A stretch of DNA of 64,000 bases from Campanula takesimana (Eukaryota > Streptophyta > Magnoliopsida > Asterales > Campanulaceae). The notes below the pieces were generated by a model, which had not been told where the DNA came from, made no database searches, and saw only the letters and a program-made list of their open reading frames with translations. A program made the translations under genes and the position numbers. The number at the start of each line of letters is the position of its first letter. The stretch's first letter is position 1. Shown here one piece after another: positions 33,065 to 43,815 of the stretch. The DNA lies in the NCBI GenBank assembly GCA_026119855.1, contig JAOWBW010000036.1, positions 1,116,001 to 1,180,000 of the forward strand, read 5' to 3'.

Positions 33065-34428
33065 GGATGGATGAGGCTTTCCCTGATACCGCTACCCCTG
33101 CGAAGACTCCTGCTGCTGCAACTACTGTGGATGTTCATCTTCGGACTCCGCGCAAGAAACAAGTTGTGCGCAGCACTGCAAAGGGACAGCCAAAAGCTAC
33201 GGATGCACCACCCTCTCCTGAACCAACAACTAGTTCCTTCTGTTGCCTCAATATTCCTATTGGAAATACTCAACCTGGCACCTCTGTCCTCCATGATGGA
33301 TTGGACTTGGAAGATGATGAGGATGAGGAAGTTACCAAATCTGCGCAGGCCGATGTTGCTGCGCAGCGAACTGATGTTGATCATCCTGAAGGTGAAAAGG
33401 AAGGTGATGTGCGCACAACTGATACTGATAGCAGCAGCACGCATTCACCCGCGTATAAGTCTCCTGCTATTGACCCTATTCATCTCTCTCCCAAGCAACC
33501 TTCACCCAAACACTCTCCTCCCAAAGTATCTCCTCCTCCATCCGCTCAAGCTATTCCCTCTACTTTTCCCACAGTATCTACCTCCTCTCTCTCTTCCTCT
33601 GCAGACCTGCGCCAAATTCTCCAAACTCTGAATACTATCCAAGTAAATCAGGTAGTTGTGCAGTCCCAAATGGCTCAACTTATTACTGCGCAGACAGCCA
33701 TTCAGGAGCAACTTGATGCGCAGCGTATAGAGATTGATGCCATTAAGGGGGAGAGTTTATCAAAGGTAAGTACTTCTGCCGGTCCCTCTGTGCAGCACGT
33801 CCCTGATGCTTTAGATCAAATGGTCCTGGACTCATTGAAGTCAATTGCTGGGATGCTCAAAAACGTATGCACCTATACCGCTATCAATGATGGGTTTATA
33901 GGATTGCTGAAGCGTCTGCGCAAGAGCTTGGCCGATGGTTTGCATGAAGGGTTTGCTGGCCTTGAAGCACAGATGTTGGAAAGATTTGCGCAAGGTGGTC
34001 CTGCGCAAGCAAGTGAGCTCAATATGGAAAGTGTTCGGGAGTACATAACCCAATCCATGACTGATTTCGCTGATGGGTTCAACGCTAGGATGAACCAAGC
34101 AATATTTGACATTCAAGCCAGCGTGAACACCCAACGCCTCCACACTGACCAAAGACTTGAAGTAACGCAGACCACCATCATCAATACCATTGAAGCTGCG
34201 GAACAGTCATACTTCAATCAAATTACTGGACATCAAGTGCAATACAGAGCTAACTTCCGCGAGCTCCAAGATGACAATAGGTTGATGCGCGATGGAATGC
34301 GCACCTATGTTGGTGAGGCTGTTGATTTCCATGAGAAGTTTCAAACACTGAAGATTGAACTTATGAACAAGTTCAACAGTCTGCAGAATGAGCTGCGCGA
34401 AGCCCTTCACAGGATCAACATAGAATAG
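33065..34428 (+). pseudogene. Element A 3' accessory ORF, 3' part
   Basis: Resumes after element B with MDEAFPDTA and stays open to TAG at 34428. It has Thr/Pro/Ser-rich and acidic segments (LEDDEDEE), a SPKQPSPKHSPPK-like hinge, then a long Gln-rich helical region (TIQVNQVVVQSQMAQL, IDAIKGESL) and helix-forming repeats to the end. AIKGE and the flanking Gln-rich helix match element B. This distal half is probably an oligomerisation module (inference from composition). Confidence 0.75.
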
Positions 34429-34900
34429 GTTATGTAATTTTTTATTTTGCGCTAGGTATTCCTTTTTGTGTGCATTGTTTTCTTTTCTCTTTCAAACTTG
34501 TAATCTGCAACTATTATCATTCCAAGTTTTAATGAGAAAAATCGCGTCATTAGTTTCCAAAACCTTGTTCAATTCAAACTATTCGTTTGTGGAACAATGA
34601 ATGTTTTATTCCACCTCATGTGCATATTATTAACTGCTCATATTTTCTACGCATGATGTTTAAACATTCAGTTTAAACGCATACTTAAACTAAAATTCAT
34701 ATCATTTGTATGCGCTGCATGTTATTTCTGTCTTTCCCATATTGTAAGTTAATCTTTTGGATAGACTAGAAATCTATAGCATAGGCTAGTGTGTGCATTG
34801 ACTTGAGGCATGATTTACCTTTTTATGGATATGTTATTATCAAGTACAATGAATTGCCTTTGTTATAGTAGGTAATGGCATCAATCATTTAGGGGGAGAT
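34429..34900 (+). other. Element A 3' non-coding region and polypurine tract
   Basis: AT-rich trailer ending AGGGGGAGAT (34891-34900) immediately before the 3' LTR. GGTAATGGCATCAATCA is shared with element B. Confidence 0.8.
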
Positions 34901-36343
34901 TGTTGGGTATGCTTATCTCTTAACCCTCCTAATTATGTTAGAATTGATTGATATCATCACATAAGAGTATTTTATGAACTTTAGGACCCTATGTAAGAAG
35001 TGTTATGACTTCAATTTTTAGCTTAGTCCATTTTATAGTATAGGCTTAGAATATAGGACTTGGAGCGAAAAGGAATGAAGAGCTAAGCAAGACTGTGGTC
35101 TCTGCGCAGGACTTTTCTGCGCAGGACACCACTGCACAGGTTTCTCCAGCGCAGCATTCTACCTTGCTCAGTTTTTGATGCATTCAGATCACCTAACTTG
35201 GAAAATGCTTAGAAAATGCACGCTTATTAAAGTGCTGAGGTGTGCAGAAACGACAAAGCAAGCATACTCAGCATATCCAACGGTGGAGATGCACTCAAAC
35301 GAAATATTTCAAATGAAGACAGCTGTTGTCAACCTTCTAGAAGAATCTTTTGAATTTGGTCTTCATGCTCAGTCTCCAACGGCTCAAAGATCCCTGCACA
35401 CCAATCATATTGTGCCAGGTCATCAACCTTGATCAGAGCCCCAATGGCTATAAAGTACATCTGCGCACCAATCATATAGTGCCAGCTCATCGTCCTTGCT
35501 CAGAGATCCAACGGCTAATTTTAAGCTCTCTTCTATGAATAGCCTGCTCATCTTCATTTCCAAGTTGCTAGAGTTTGTCCTTTCATAAGTGTCCTTGAAG
35601 TTAAGAAGATTGCTGCTCATAATCCCAGATTCAAGAACAACCTTCAAACCTTCATACCTTCAAACTCCTGCCCAGATCTTAGGCCTTATATCACCAGAAT
35701 TCTTCGTGCTCTTCATCTCATAGATTCATAGAACCCAGAAATTTTGTCACACACACACACCTCTTGAAGCTTCGATCATTTAGATTTTACTTCTCGAGAA
35801 ACACCGGTTTAGTCTAGGATTTGCACTTCATAGATTAGATTTTGATCTGAGTTTTGATTCTTTGTAATCTTGTAAAAGCTCCTCACATCAATATAAATCT
35901 CAGTAGAAAATCCAAGACTAACCATCTTGGTAGAGGACGTAGATCTTTCTTCGATCGAACCTCTCCAAATAGCTTGTTCATTATTCTCGCTATTTATTTC
36001 CTGTTTAATTATTTCTGAATTACTGCTTCGTTTGATCTTATCAGATTGCTATTATTGCTGCAGTGTTTGTTATTGCTTATTGCCTTAGAACCTTTTTAAA
36101 CCAACTCTTTTAGCCAAAACTTAGCGCGTGCGTTTTTGTCCCTGGGCAATATACCCTGCGCAGTGCTGCTTTAAATTTCCGTTGTGCATTTCACACTCTC
36201 ACTGCGCGCTATACTTAGCTTATTTGAGAACTGTGCGCATAAGCCATTGATTTGCAAAAGGGTTTGAAAGGAATTATTAAAACGCTATTCACCCCCCCCC
36301 CTCTAGCATTTTTCATACCCTTGTTGCCCCTTTGGGACCAACA
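34901..36343 (+). repeat. Element A 3' LTR (1,443 bp)
   Basis: Copy of 9634-11045 with scattered substitutions and a 15-bp insertion near 35,110 that adds another CTGCGCAGGA. TCCAACGGCTA lies at 35507-35517. Followed by the AGCCA duplication. Confidence 0.96.
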
Positions 36344-36348
36344 AGCCA

Positions 36349-36632
36349 CCACAACACACCGCCACCTCCACCACGCTGTCGTCACCACGCCGCCACCTCC
36401 ACCACGCCGCCACCGCCATCATCATCACCACCGCCACCATTGCTACAGAACACCTTAACACTCATCATCAACACTAGCGCTGCCCACCACTATCTTCCCC
36501 TGTCACCACCGCAAAACAACGAGATCAAAAATCAAAAGTACTTGAAATTAAAGAACACACACAAACACACACCAGATCCACATACATCCAAACATACACA
36601 TATAGTCTAGATGCACTAGATCTGCACACATA

Positions 36633-36670
<38 letters not shown>

Positions 36671-36785
36671 CACACACAAAACAAAAAACACCAGATCTAC
36701 TTTGATTTGTTATTGAAAACACCAGATTATACCTAGAAAGCGAGAGGGAGAAAGACCAAGAAAGCGAGAAGGAGAAAGCGAGAGG

Positions 36786-36839
<54 letters not shown>

Positions 36840-36908
36840 AAAAGAGAGAGAGAGAGAGAGAGAGAGTGAGAGAGAGAGAGAGAGAGAGATGGATACGTAG
36901 TGGGTAGC
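36349..36908. repeat. CAC-rich DNA with (CA)n and (GA)n microsatellites
   Basis: 36,349-36,440 is CCACC/CCGCC-rich. (CA)n at about 36,638-36,666 and (GA)n, interrupted, at about 36,785-36,890. Long frames here arise only from the repeats. No gene is supported. Confidence 0.7.
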
Positions 36909-37206
36909 ATGGGGTTGTTTGTGGAGTTGGGTATGTGAGTGATGGAGTTAACATTTTCCAGAAAATGACTTACATAATAGAAATATGTAAGTCATTTTAC
37001 TTAGAAAAGTGGGAAGATCATTTTTCAGAAAATATTTTATCTATTTTCTTGTGTGTAACAGACACCGGAAAATGGGAAAAACATTTTCCGGAAAATGATC
37101 TTCCCACTTTTCTAAGTAAAATGACTTACAGATTTCTATTATGTAAGCCATTTTCTGGAAAATGTTAACTCCATCACTCACATACCCAACTCCACATACA
37201 ACCCCA
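36909..37206. repeat. ~300-bp near-perfect palindrome
   Basis: The left arm (about 36,910-37,032) and right arm (about 37,084-37,205) are inverted copies, from GGGTTGTTTGTGGAGTTGGG inward through TGACTTACATAATAGAAAT to GAAGATCATTTTTC, with a ~50-bp spacer containing ACACCGGAAAATGGG. The spacer resembles the nearby Harbinger-like MITE ends. It could form a cruciform or, if transcribed, a hairpin RNA. Confidence 0.8.
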
Positions 37207-37307
37207 CGCTAAGTCGATACAGAGGTGCGCTTGAATTTGGGGGGGGGGGGTGTGCTGGTCTTTTTTTTAAACGTTGCAAGCATATATACCAAAACAAAAC
37301 AAGTACG

Positions 37308-37861
37308 CTATTTTACATGCATTGTTACAGCTTGGTACAACCCAACAGCCCTATTTACATACTTCCCAATACTGTCATTTAGCAAAAGAGGGTATAGATA
37401 CAACGGTGGATGATAAAAATATTCATTAAGAGAACCCATTTCCGCCGCTTGTTTAGCCAAAAGATCTGCTACTGCGTTGCTTTCCCTATATATAAACGAA
37501 CACCATACTTGCGTAAAAGCTTGTATCAACAACCTGCAGTCAGTAAGCAAATTTCAAGCCCCAACCGGTGGGTGTTGCCCCTGCATAAAACATTAAAAGT
37601 TACTAGAGAGTCCGTCTCAATATGAATATTATCAATATGTAAAGCACGAGCATATTGTAATCCAGTTCGGATAGCCCAAATTTCTGCAATCATGTTTGTT
37701 GTGATGCCGATAGATTGAATAAATCCTAAAATGCATTTCCCAGCTTTATTTCTAATTAACCCCCCTATCCCAGATTTTCCCGGGTTTCCTTTTGACGCTC
37801 CATCAACATTAAGCTTGAATTCAGTATAAAGAGATGGTCTCCACTTGATTTCAACTATCAT
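37308..37861 (-). pseudogene. LINE RNase H domain remnant
   Basis: The plant retroelement RNase H pattern is present: FKLNVDGASKGNPGKSG near the start, AEIWAI in the middle (catalytic Glu) and IETDSL (catalytic Asp), then a frameshift near 37,540 and ESNAVADLLAKQA. Frame breaks make it non-functional. It normally follows zf-RVT in plant L1 ORF2. Confidence 0.85.
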
Positions 37862-38540
37862 ACAGTTGGCTATCAGTAATATTCCTGATAATTGGCAGAA
37901 TCATAAGGTTGCGGAGTATAGGGGTAATTTTGGTTGGAAGCTTGATAAGATAAGTAAGTTTTTGAGTCCGTTGCTAGTCGAGCAAATCAAAGCATACCCT
38001 TTTCCTGTATCTGCGATTAATGATTCATTTTTGTGGGGTCCTTCCGGAGATGAAACTTTTTCAATTAAGAATACTTACAAATGGTTATTGCAAAGCCATC
38101 AATTGGCTATCCCGACTCCCTTTATTCCTTGGAAATTATTATGGAAATTGCCTTGTCAATATCAGTTAAAAATGTTTATTTGGCAAAGTAGTCAGGATGC
38201 GCTCCCAACTTCCACAATTCTCGCAAGGAAGAAAATCATTCCATCTCCGGTTTGTCAGCTATGTAACCAAGGTAATGAATCAATATGGCATCTTGTAAAT
38301 GATTGTAGCAGATTTGCAGCAATCTGATGGTATTTTCACATCCCTCCTTTACTTTCTGCAAATTTGTTCATTCACATTTTACGTCATCCTCACTTTAAGG
38401 TTAAAAATTGGCCATCTTTATTTTCAATCCTTCATTAATATTGGTTGATTTGGCAATTTCGAAATAAATGGATTTTTAAGTCGGAACAAATTCATGTTTC
38501 TCACTTTCGCCAACAGTTAAATCAACTAAATGTAGATCAT
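37845..38540 (+). pseudogene. LINE zf-RVT domain remnant (inverted)
   Basis: It contains FSIKNTYKWL, WKLLWKLPC, FIWQSSQDALPT and a CQLC..H..C zinc site (near 38,255-38,310), followed after stops by WLIWQFRNKWIF near 38,445. These are hallmarks of the reverse-transcriptase zinc-binding region of plant LINEs. Its orientation is opposite to the adjacent RNase H. Confidence 0.85.
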
Positions 38541-38614
38541 TTTGTTTGCTTGCCCATTCACAAAGTTTGGTGCATGTAATCCATTGGTATCATTGGGGAA
38601 GGAACGAGACTATT

Positions 38615-38692
38615 TTTCGGTGTGTGACAAACACCGGAAAATGGGGAAAACATTTTCCGGAAGTTGTTTTACGCGAAACAAACGGAGCCTTA
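38615..38692. mobile_element. Right end of a Harbinger-like MITE
   Basis: ACACCGGAAAATGGGG...GCGAAACAAACGGAGCC ends at 38689, followed by TTA. It is closely related to the right ends at 8414 and 8597. No matching left end lies nearby. The orphan left end at 8601, also next to TTA, may be its partner. Confidence 0.7.
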
Positions 38693-38888
38693 TCCTCAGA
38701 TTAATTAGGTTTGTTTTTGAATTTCCTAAATTAATCTTTAATCGTTGACGTAAGTCAATGATCCGTTTTAATTTAGGAGTGATTTATTGTTTTTTAATAA
38801 TAAAAATGTATTTGTAAACAAAATTATGCTCCTTCTAGAAAAGAAATGTTGGTCTTCTTCATGTGTGTAAAATCCGTCACCAACTCCC

Positions 38889-39754
38889 TGTTGGAAAAAT
38901 ATATTGTGTGTGAAGGAAATTGTGTACATTTCTTTGCAAGAATCGTTTGTCGTTGGACAAAGGTTATCGTGGGTTCATGTTCTATTTCGTGAAGATATAA
39001 AAATGATATTTTATTTGTTCAATTTGAAGATTGGATGATAAAATATTATAGCTTAAGTAAATGGATGGAACTTGAAAATGTGAGTTTGTCACACATGTGA
39101 AAAGAATGGAAAAACTAGTTGATAGTTTTTGCCACTTTTTATTGAATTATAATTCTTTTAATTCAAGATTAATTACAAGAATAATTTCCAAGGTTAATGT
39201 CCATTATTGATTGGAAAATGAAACTCCAAAAAGAAATTGATGAAAATGTTAATGTTGAATTAAGCTGATCGTCAATATGGGATTAATTGAAGAATTAATC
39301 CTTGGGGAGTTTTGAGCTATAAAAGAAACACCCACAAGTCCTTTTTGGAAGAGAAAAAGACGAGAAGAAAAAAAAACACACAAGAAGAAAAAAAATCCAT
39401 CAATTCTTCTACTCTCCCTCTTGCAATTTACTCATCTTCTTCCTTTGGTCTCCTAGAATAATTGAAATGGTGATTTTGTCCAAGCATAGTTCATTTCGCC
39501 GGAAGGCTCAAGTGCGGAGTTGCATCCGGTCAATCCGTTTTATCCTGGAGACTAACTCTCGTCAAACCTCAAGCACTCATAGAGAGGGGGATGAATTAGT
39601 CTTAAGGAGAATGTTGGTTTACACGACTCGGATACAAGTGGTTAAATACATTTTTATCATTTCTTTTCATGTTTTCATTCTTTCAAGTTGTAATTGTAAT
39701 TTCAATTATGTTGTAATCGTTGTCCTTTCAATATTTACAAGATTTTATCCAACA
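38889..39754 (+). repeat. Probable 5' LTR of a decayed copia element
   Basis: It starts TGTTGGA and ends TCCAACA (short inverted ends), about 866 bp. A TATA box (GCTATAAAAG, about 39,315-39,325) sits mid-way. Copia pol remains lie downstream in the same orientation. No tRNA-Met primer site follows and no 3' LTR is found, so the call rests on the ends, the promoter and the context. Confidence 0.55.
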
Positions 39755-40262
39755 ACCTTAAGACTAATTCAACTTGTTGAGAAAGGATTGCAGATTACAG
39801 GATCCTTGTGGCGTGGTGGCTACGAGAGAAAGGATGAAAGACGATGAGGAACAATGGGAAAGAAAGCAAGAAAATTTCTGCACAGATTTTTCTTGACAGC
39901 TGTAGTAAAACAGCATTTATGCTTCGTTAACCGTTGGATTGGGTCGAATTTTTTTGTGCATGTTCACGACTCATAGGAGAAGATTCTAAACGGTGAAGAT
40001 TGGAATCTGTAATGTGAAAGTGAAGATAAAAATTTCGGAACAGAGCAGTTTTTGTAAACTAAAACATTAATTTTAATTTCTGTTTAATGAGATTAACAAA
40101 GATGGAAAGATTGATGCTCCGTGACATCAACTATGTTTGATTGATTGTATAAATCAATTGTGGCTATGCCTCATGAAGTGGTTATACATCATGTGATATG
40201 TCTCTTATGGTTCATTTTGTATGAATCATAGTGAAGAGATTGGAAAGTTCATTGGAACTTAA

Positions 40263-40602
40263 AACGTTGAAAGATTAAGTCTTTAACGTTACGCTGACAA
40301 AAATAATAGGGCTTCTTTTGAGAAGTTGTTAAAACCTATTATTGTCCATGGTACGAAGTTCACACAGATTAAAATAAAAAGGATTTTTAAAACTTATTAT
40401 TGTTAATAGTGACAAAAATTACAAAGATAAAAACAATAGAGCTTCTTAAAAGAAGTTGTTGAATTATATTGTTGTGAAGTCACAAAGACTAAAACTATAG
40501 GGCTTCTTGGAAGAAGTTGTTAAAACCTAATAGTTGATGAGTGACTAATGTCATGAAGACAAAAACAATAGGATTCCTTGAAGGAAGTTGTTAAATCCTA
40601 TT
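40263..40602. repeat. Structured tandem repeats, five hairpin units
   Basis: Units at about 40,303, 40,375 (degraded), 40,432, 40,492 and 40,562 have the form outer stem - inner stem (CTTCTT..AAGAAG) - GTTGTTAA - outer stem. Outer arms differ between units but keep pairing: AATAATAGG/CCTATTATT, CTATAGG/CCTAATAG, CAATAGGAT/ATCCTATTG. The inner stem of the last unit changes to TTCCTTGAAGGAA, also paired. A further stem (AACGTTGAAAGA/TCTTTAACGTT) precedes them at 40,263-40,291. Confidence 0.7.
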
Positions 40603-41632
40603 GTTGTTGATGTTGACAAATGATACAAAATATTTAGAAGGATGGCTTCTAAAGAAAGTGCATTATGAGAATGAAAATGTAAGTTTCTTGAATTTGGAGG
40701 TACTCCAAGATGAGACCTTTAAACTTTAAAATAAATAATCTTTAATTATAATTCCATTAAGGAATTAAGAGGTTATAATTATGGGTTGTTATAAGAAATA
40801 AATTGTGTTAATTCTCTTATTGAATTAGCAATTTATTCTTGGTAAATTCTCTAATTAAGTTAGAAAATTATATTTGTAACAACAAAGTTATGATTTGGTG
40901 TTTAATTGTTGAAAATTAAAGCCAATGTTTTGAAAATGCTCCTTGTGTGGAGATAATTTCCAACTTAATGTGAGTGTTCCAAGTATTTTGGTCACCATCG
41001 CGAGAAGTTAGAAAATTTTGTTGGCCTCGACTTTAAGTGATGGCAACAAAAGATGTTCTACTTAAACACCTTGAACTTAGTGAGATTTCTTAAGGAAAAT
41101 CCAACAAAGTTGGTGGAAATGAGACGGATGCTTAAGCCGTGAGTGCGGTTGAAGCATGTGAATTTCCTTTGCCGGAACTATATACTTAACGGATTTTAGT
41201 TTCGTTATATAACATATATAGTACCAAGAAAAAGGAAAATAATTGTTGGAGGTTTGGACTATAAAAATAAAGTCGAGAATGTTGGTGCAATGAAATTCAT
41301 TGTAGGCCGTTTTTTATTTTAAAATAGTAGGCTCCATAAACTGTAAAAATTTAAATGAAATAATTGAAATACTCTTTCCTAAAATCCATATCGAATGGAT
41401 GGTGTTAAGTGAAATTTTCAAGTGACAGAAATAATTGAAAATTTACATTTCACTTAAAAAGATTTCAAGAAGCAACTCAAACATAAATGAATTGAGATGA
41501 ATGTTGAGATGCTTGCTATTCATCTTTGTGTTGGAAAAGAGAATAGAGCTTCGGATAAGAAGTTGTGTAACACTTCTTGTGATGAAAGCAAATGTGGTGG
41601 AGCATATTGAAATGCTTAAGGCAAAGACAAAG

Positions 41633-41713
41633 TTTGTCAAACTTGGCCAAAAGTCAAACTTGATTGAAAAGTCAAACTTGAATGAAAAGCTAAACTTGTT
41701 TGAAAAAGTTAAA
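41633..41713. repeat. ~18-bp tandem repeat (AGTCAAACTTGATTGAAA)
   Basis: Four to five imperfect copies of an 18-bp word inside the decayed copia region. Being a multiple of three, it reads as SNLxEK repeats, but no surrounding gene is intact. Confidence 0.6.
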
Positions 41714-42430
41714 CATATTCCTTGTGTCTTGAGAGACAAAGGTAGATGTCATCAAGGATGATATCATGAATTTTAAATGAAGGAAATGAAAATTGTATCA
41801 ACCGATGGGTTGAGTTGGTGATCAATAATGAGAATATATCTCTTTAGCTGGATCACATTTTTCATTCAAAAAGAAATTCAAACAAGGTGTGAAATGTGTG
41901 TTGAACTACATCATCATATGATAAGCATAGTGATATATTGTGATATGTATGGATTGTTCAAACACATGGTAATAAAAACAATGTTATTGATATTATTAAT
42001 AAGCATTGTCTCATTGAATGGAGAGGTTGAAAAACAACTTTAAAATGAGATAATAAGGGTAAAACACTAATGAGTATAGTGTGTGTATAACATGTGCTAG
42101 TACACCAATTATCAACTTTATAAACCACTATCAAATGGTGTTGATGAAAATAATGATAGCATTATTGCTATATTTTAGGACTAACCCAAAGTTGTGGGGG
42201 TGAGTCTACTTTGGAAAATAAATACCTATTAAGTAGGTTACCCCAAGAAACAATGTAAATTCCGTATGAAGTATGGAAACGTAGGCCTACGCACACTTGT
42301 GAATGTGGGGGTAGTTCGCAAAGTAGAAAGTCTAACATTTACAAAATCGATATTTTGGTACAAGATGGTGGAGCATGTAAATAATTAGTTTACATAGTGG
42401 TTGTTATATATGATTCAATGATATTGAATA

Positions 42431-42703
42431 TACTACCTCCGTCCCGCCGGAAACTTCAAAAAAAAATTATGGCACAAGAATTAAGGAAAAAGGTGAAAAA
42501 AAGGTGATGTGTTGTGAGTGTTGATAGTTGAGTGGGAGAGAGAAAGTGGGGTAGAGAATAGTTAGTGGGTTAGTGGATGTGAGTATGAGAAGTGGGACCC
42601 ACTAATTAAAAAGTATTAAAAACATTCCATTTATGGATTTTGCAATTTCTATGGGACGCCCAAAATGGTAAGTTTTGCAATTTCCGGCGGGACGGAGGGA
42701 GTA
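42431..42703. mobile_element. Stowaway-like MITE
   Basis: TA-flanked, 269 bp, with ends CTACCTCCGTCCCGCCGGAAA and TTTCCGGCGGGACGGAGGGAG. It is inserted in the decayed copia region, so it postdates that element. Confidence 0.85.
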
Positions 42704-43189
42704 TATAAAACCACGAAAAATATTTTTTTTTTGGAAAATCAAGTATTGATGTCAAGTTCACGAAAATGAACAAATGACACTTTGAGTGAAATAGATCAAA
42801 GTAAAACCTAGAATAAGGTGTGCAAGTTAGTAAAATCACTAGATGATTTGAAAAAAGCACAAAGATAATGACATAAAAAACTTGATTTTCATCAAAGAAA
42901 GTGGATTAATCAAATATGACATTAGTGGTTATGTCATGATGTTGATTAAATCTATCGAATGTATGTTGAACTTGAAAGAAGTTTAGCTTACAAGACTTTT
43001 GGATTTAAAATTTCAAGAAGAACTAATGAATTTGCATTAAGCAAATTATGATATAGTTCTTGGAAATTTTGAAAATGTCACGGGATATGGGTTTAGCGGA
43101 TGCAATCCTTAAAGTGGAAATATCTAAGAAATTGAATGGACTTGCTTTAAGCTAGTCACATTATGTGGATAATTCTTAAGAAATTAACA

Positions 43190-43560
43190 GGGATGATTTA
43201 GCAATGGCTAAAACCCAATAGGCATGAGTCAACTTCTATTGAAGAATAGAGGTGACGCTATTTCTCAAGTTGAACACTCGATAATTAATGGAAATCTAGT
43301 GAGTTGGTACACTAGTAATCCTAAATATATTGTAAAAGTACTAAGGTACTTGAGATATAATGGAGATCACGGATTACACTACACTAGATATCTATCGATA
43401 ATTGAAGGATATAGCGATGCTATTTGGATATATGAAATCAAAGACTTAAGGTCTACGAGTGGTTTCGTATTATTATTAGCGGAAGAAACTATATCATGTA
43501 AATCTTCGAAAGAAAAGAGTTATAAATAGATCCATAGAGGAATCTAAGATTATAGCTTAA
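43190..43560 (+). pseudogene. Copia RNase H remnant
   Basis: Residues such as VLRYLRYNGDHGLHYTRY, IEGYSDAIW and STSGFVLLL align with the copia RNase H pattern (vLRYLkgT..GL.y, GYsDAdW, STSGyvf). Flanking stops and shifts show it is dead. It belongs to the element starting at 38,889. Confidence 0.8.
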
Positions 43561-43815
43561 GATAAATGTGGTGAGAAAGCCGAGAGGTTATACCAATTTA
43601 TAGAAGATATTCCATGGGATAAAGCTTGTGCTAGCAATTGGTTGTATTGCTAGAATTCAATCGATGATTGATTGAACACAAAGCATTATGTGTAATGGTA
43701 GGTCTTAACATATATGTCAAAGACGTAATACCATAAAGAAACTACTCTCAACTAATTTGACTATGTGAAGTCAAATAAAAAACGGATACGTTAACCAAAA
43801 GATTAGAACCAAGAG

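Larger units (their letters stand above)
9634..36343 (+). mobile_element. Element A: Ty1/copia Sirevirus-type retrotransposon
   Basis: TGTTGG...CCAACA LTRs (9634-11045 and 34901-36343) are flanked by AGCCA at 9629-9633 and 36344-36348. Inside are a TGGTATCAGAGC primer site, gag, pol in the order protease-integrase-reverse transcriptase-RNase H (copia order), a 3' accessory gene and a polypurine tract. Without the nested element B it is about 13.2 kb. A long gag with CCHC knuckles, tRNA-iMet priming and an extra ORF after pol suggest the Sirevirus (SIRE/Maximus) lineage. Several frameshifts and stops make it non-autonomous. LTRs differ by several percent in the part I compared by eye, more than those of B, which agrees with the nesting order. 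Confidence 0.97.
37258..38610 (-). mobile_element. LINE (L1-type) fragment with 5' inversion
   Basis: On the minus strand an RNase H domain (37,861 down to about 37,300) runs to a short A tail, seen as TTTTTTTTT at about 37,261-37,269. On the plus strand, starting at 37,845, is a reverse-transcriptase zinc-binding (zf-RVT) domain that belongs upstream of RNase H on the same strand. Abutting domains in opposite orientation, with an A tail on one side, is the footprint of twin priming. The far boundary near 38,610 is uncertain. Confidence 0.75.
39755..43815 (+). mobile_element. Degenerate Ty1/copia interior
   Basis: Heavily decayed internal region without long frames. The 3' end keeps RNase H-like coding and a TLTKRLEPR-like tail (about 43,785-43,815) corresponding to the copia pol C-terminus. 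The missing 3' LTR implies deletion next to the PTRHD1 gene. Confidence 0.6.

Noticed and set aside
36525..36954. Ser/Leu- and Val/Cys-rich minus-strand frames
   Set aside because: They translate (GA)n and (CA)n repeats.
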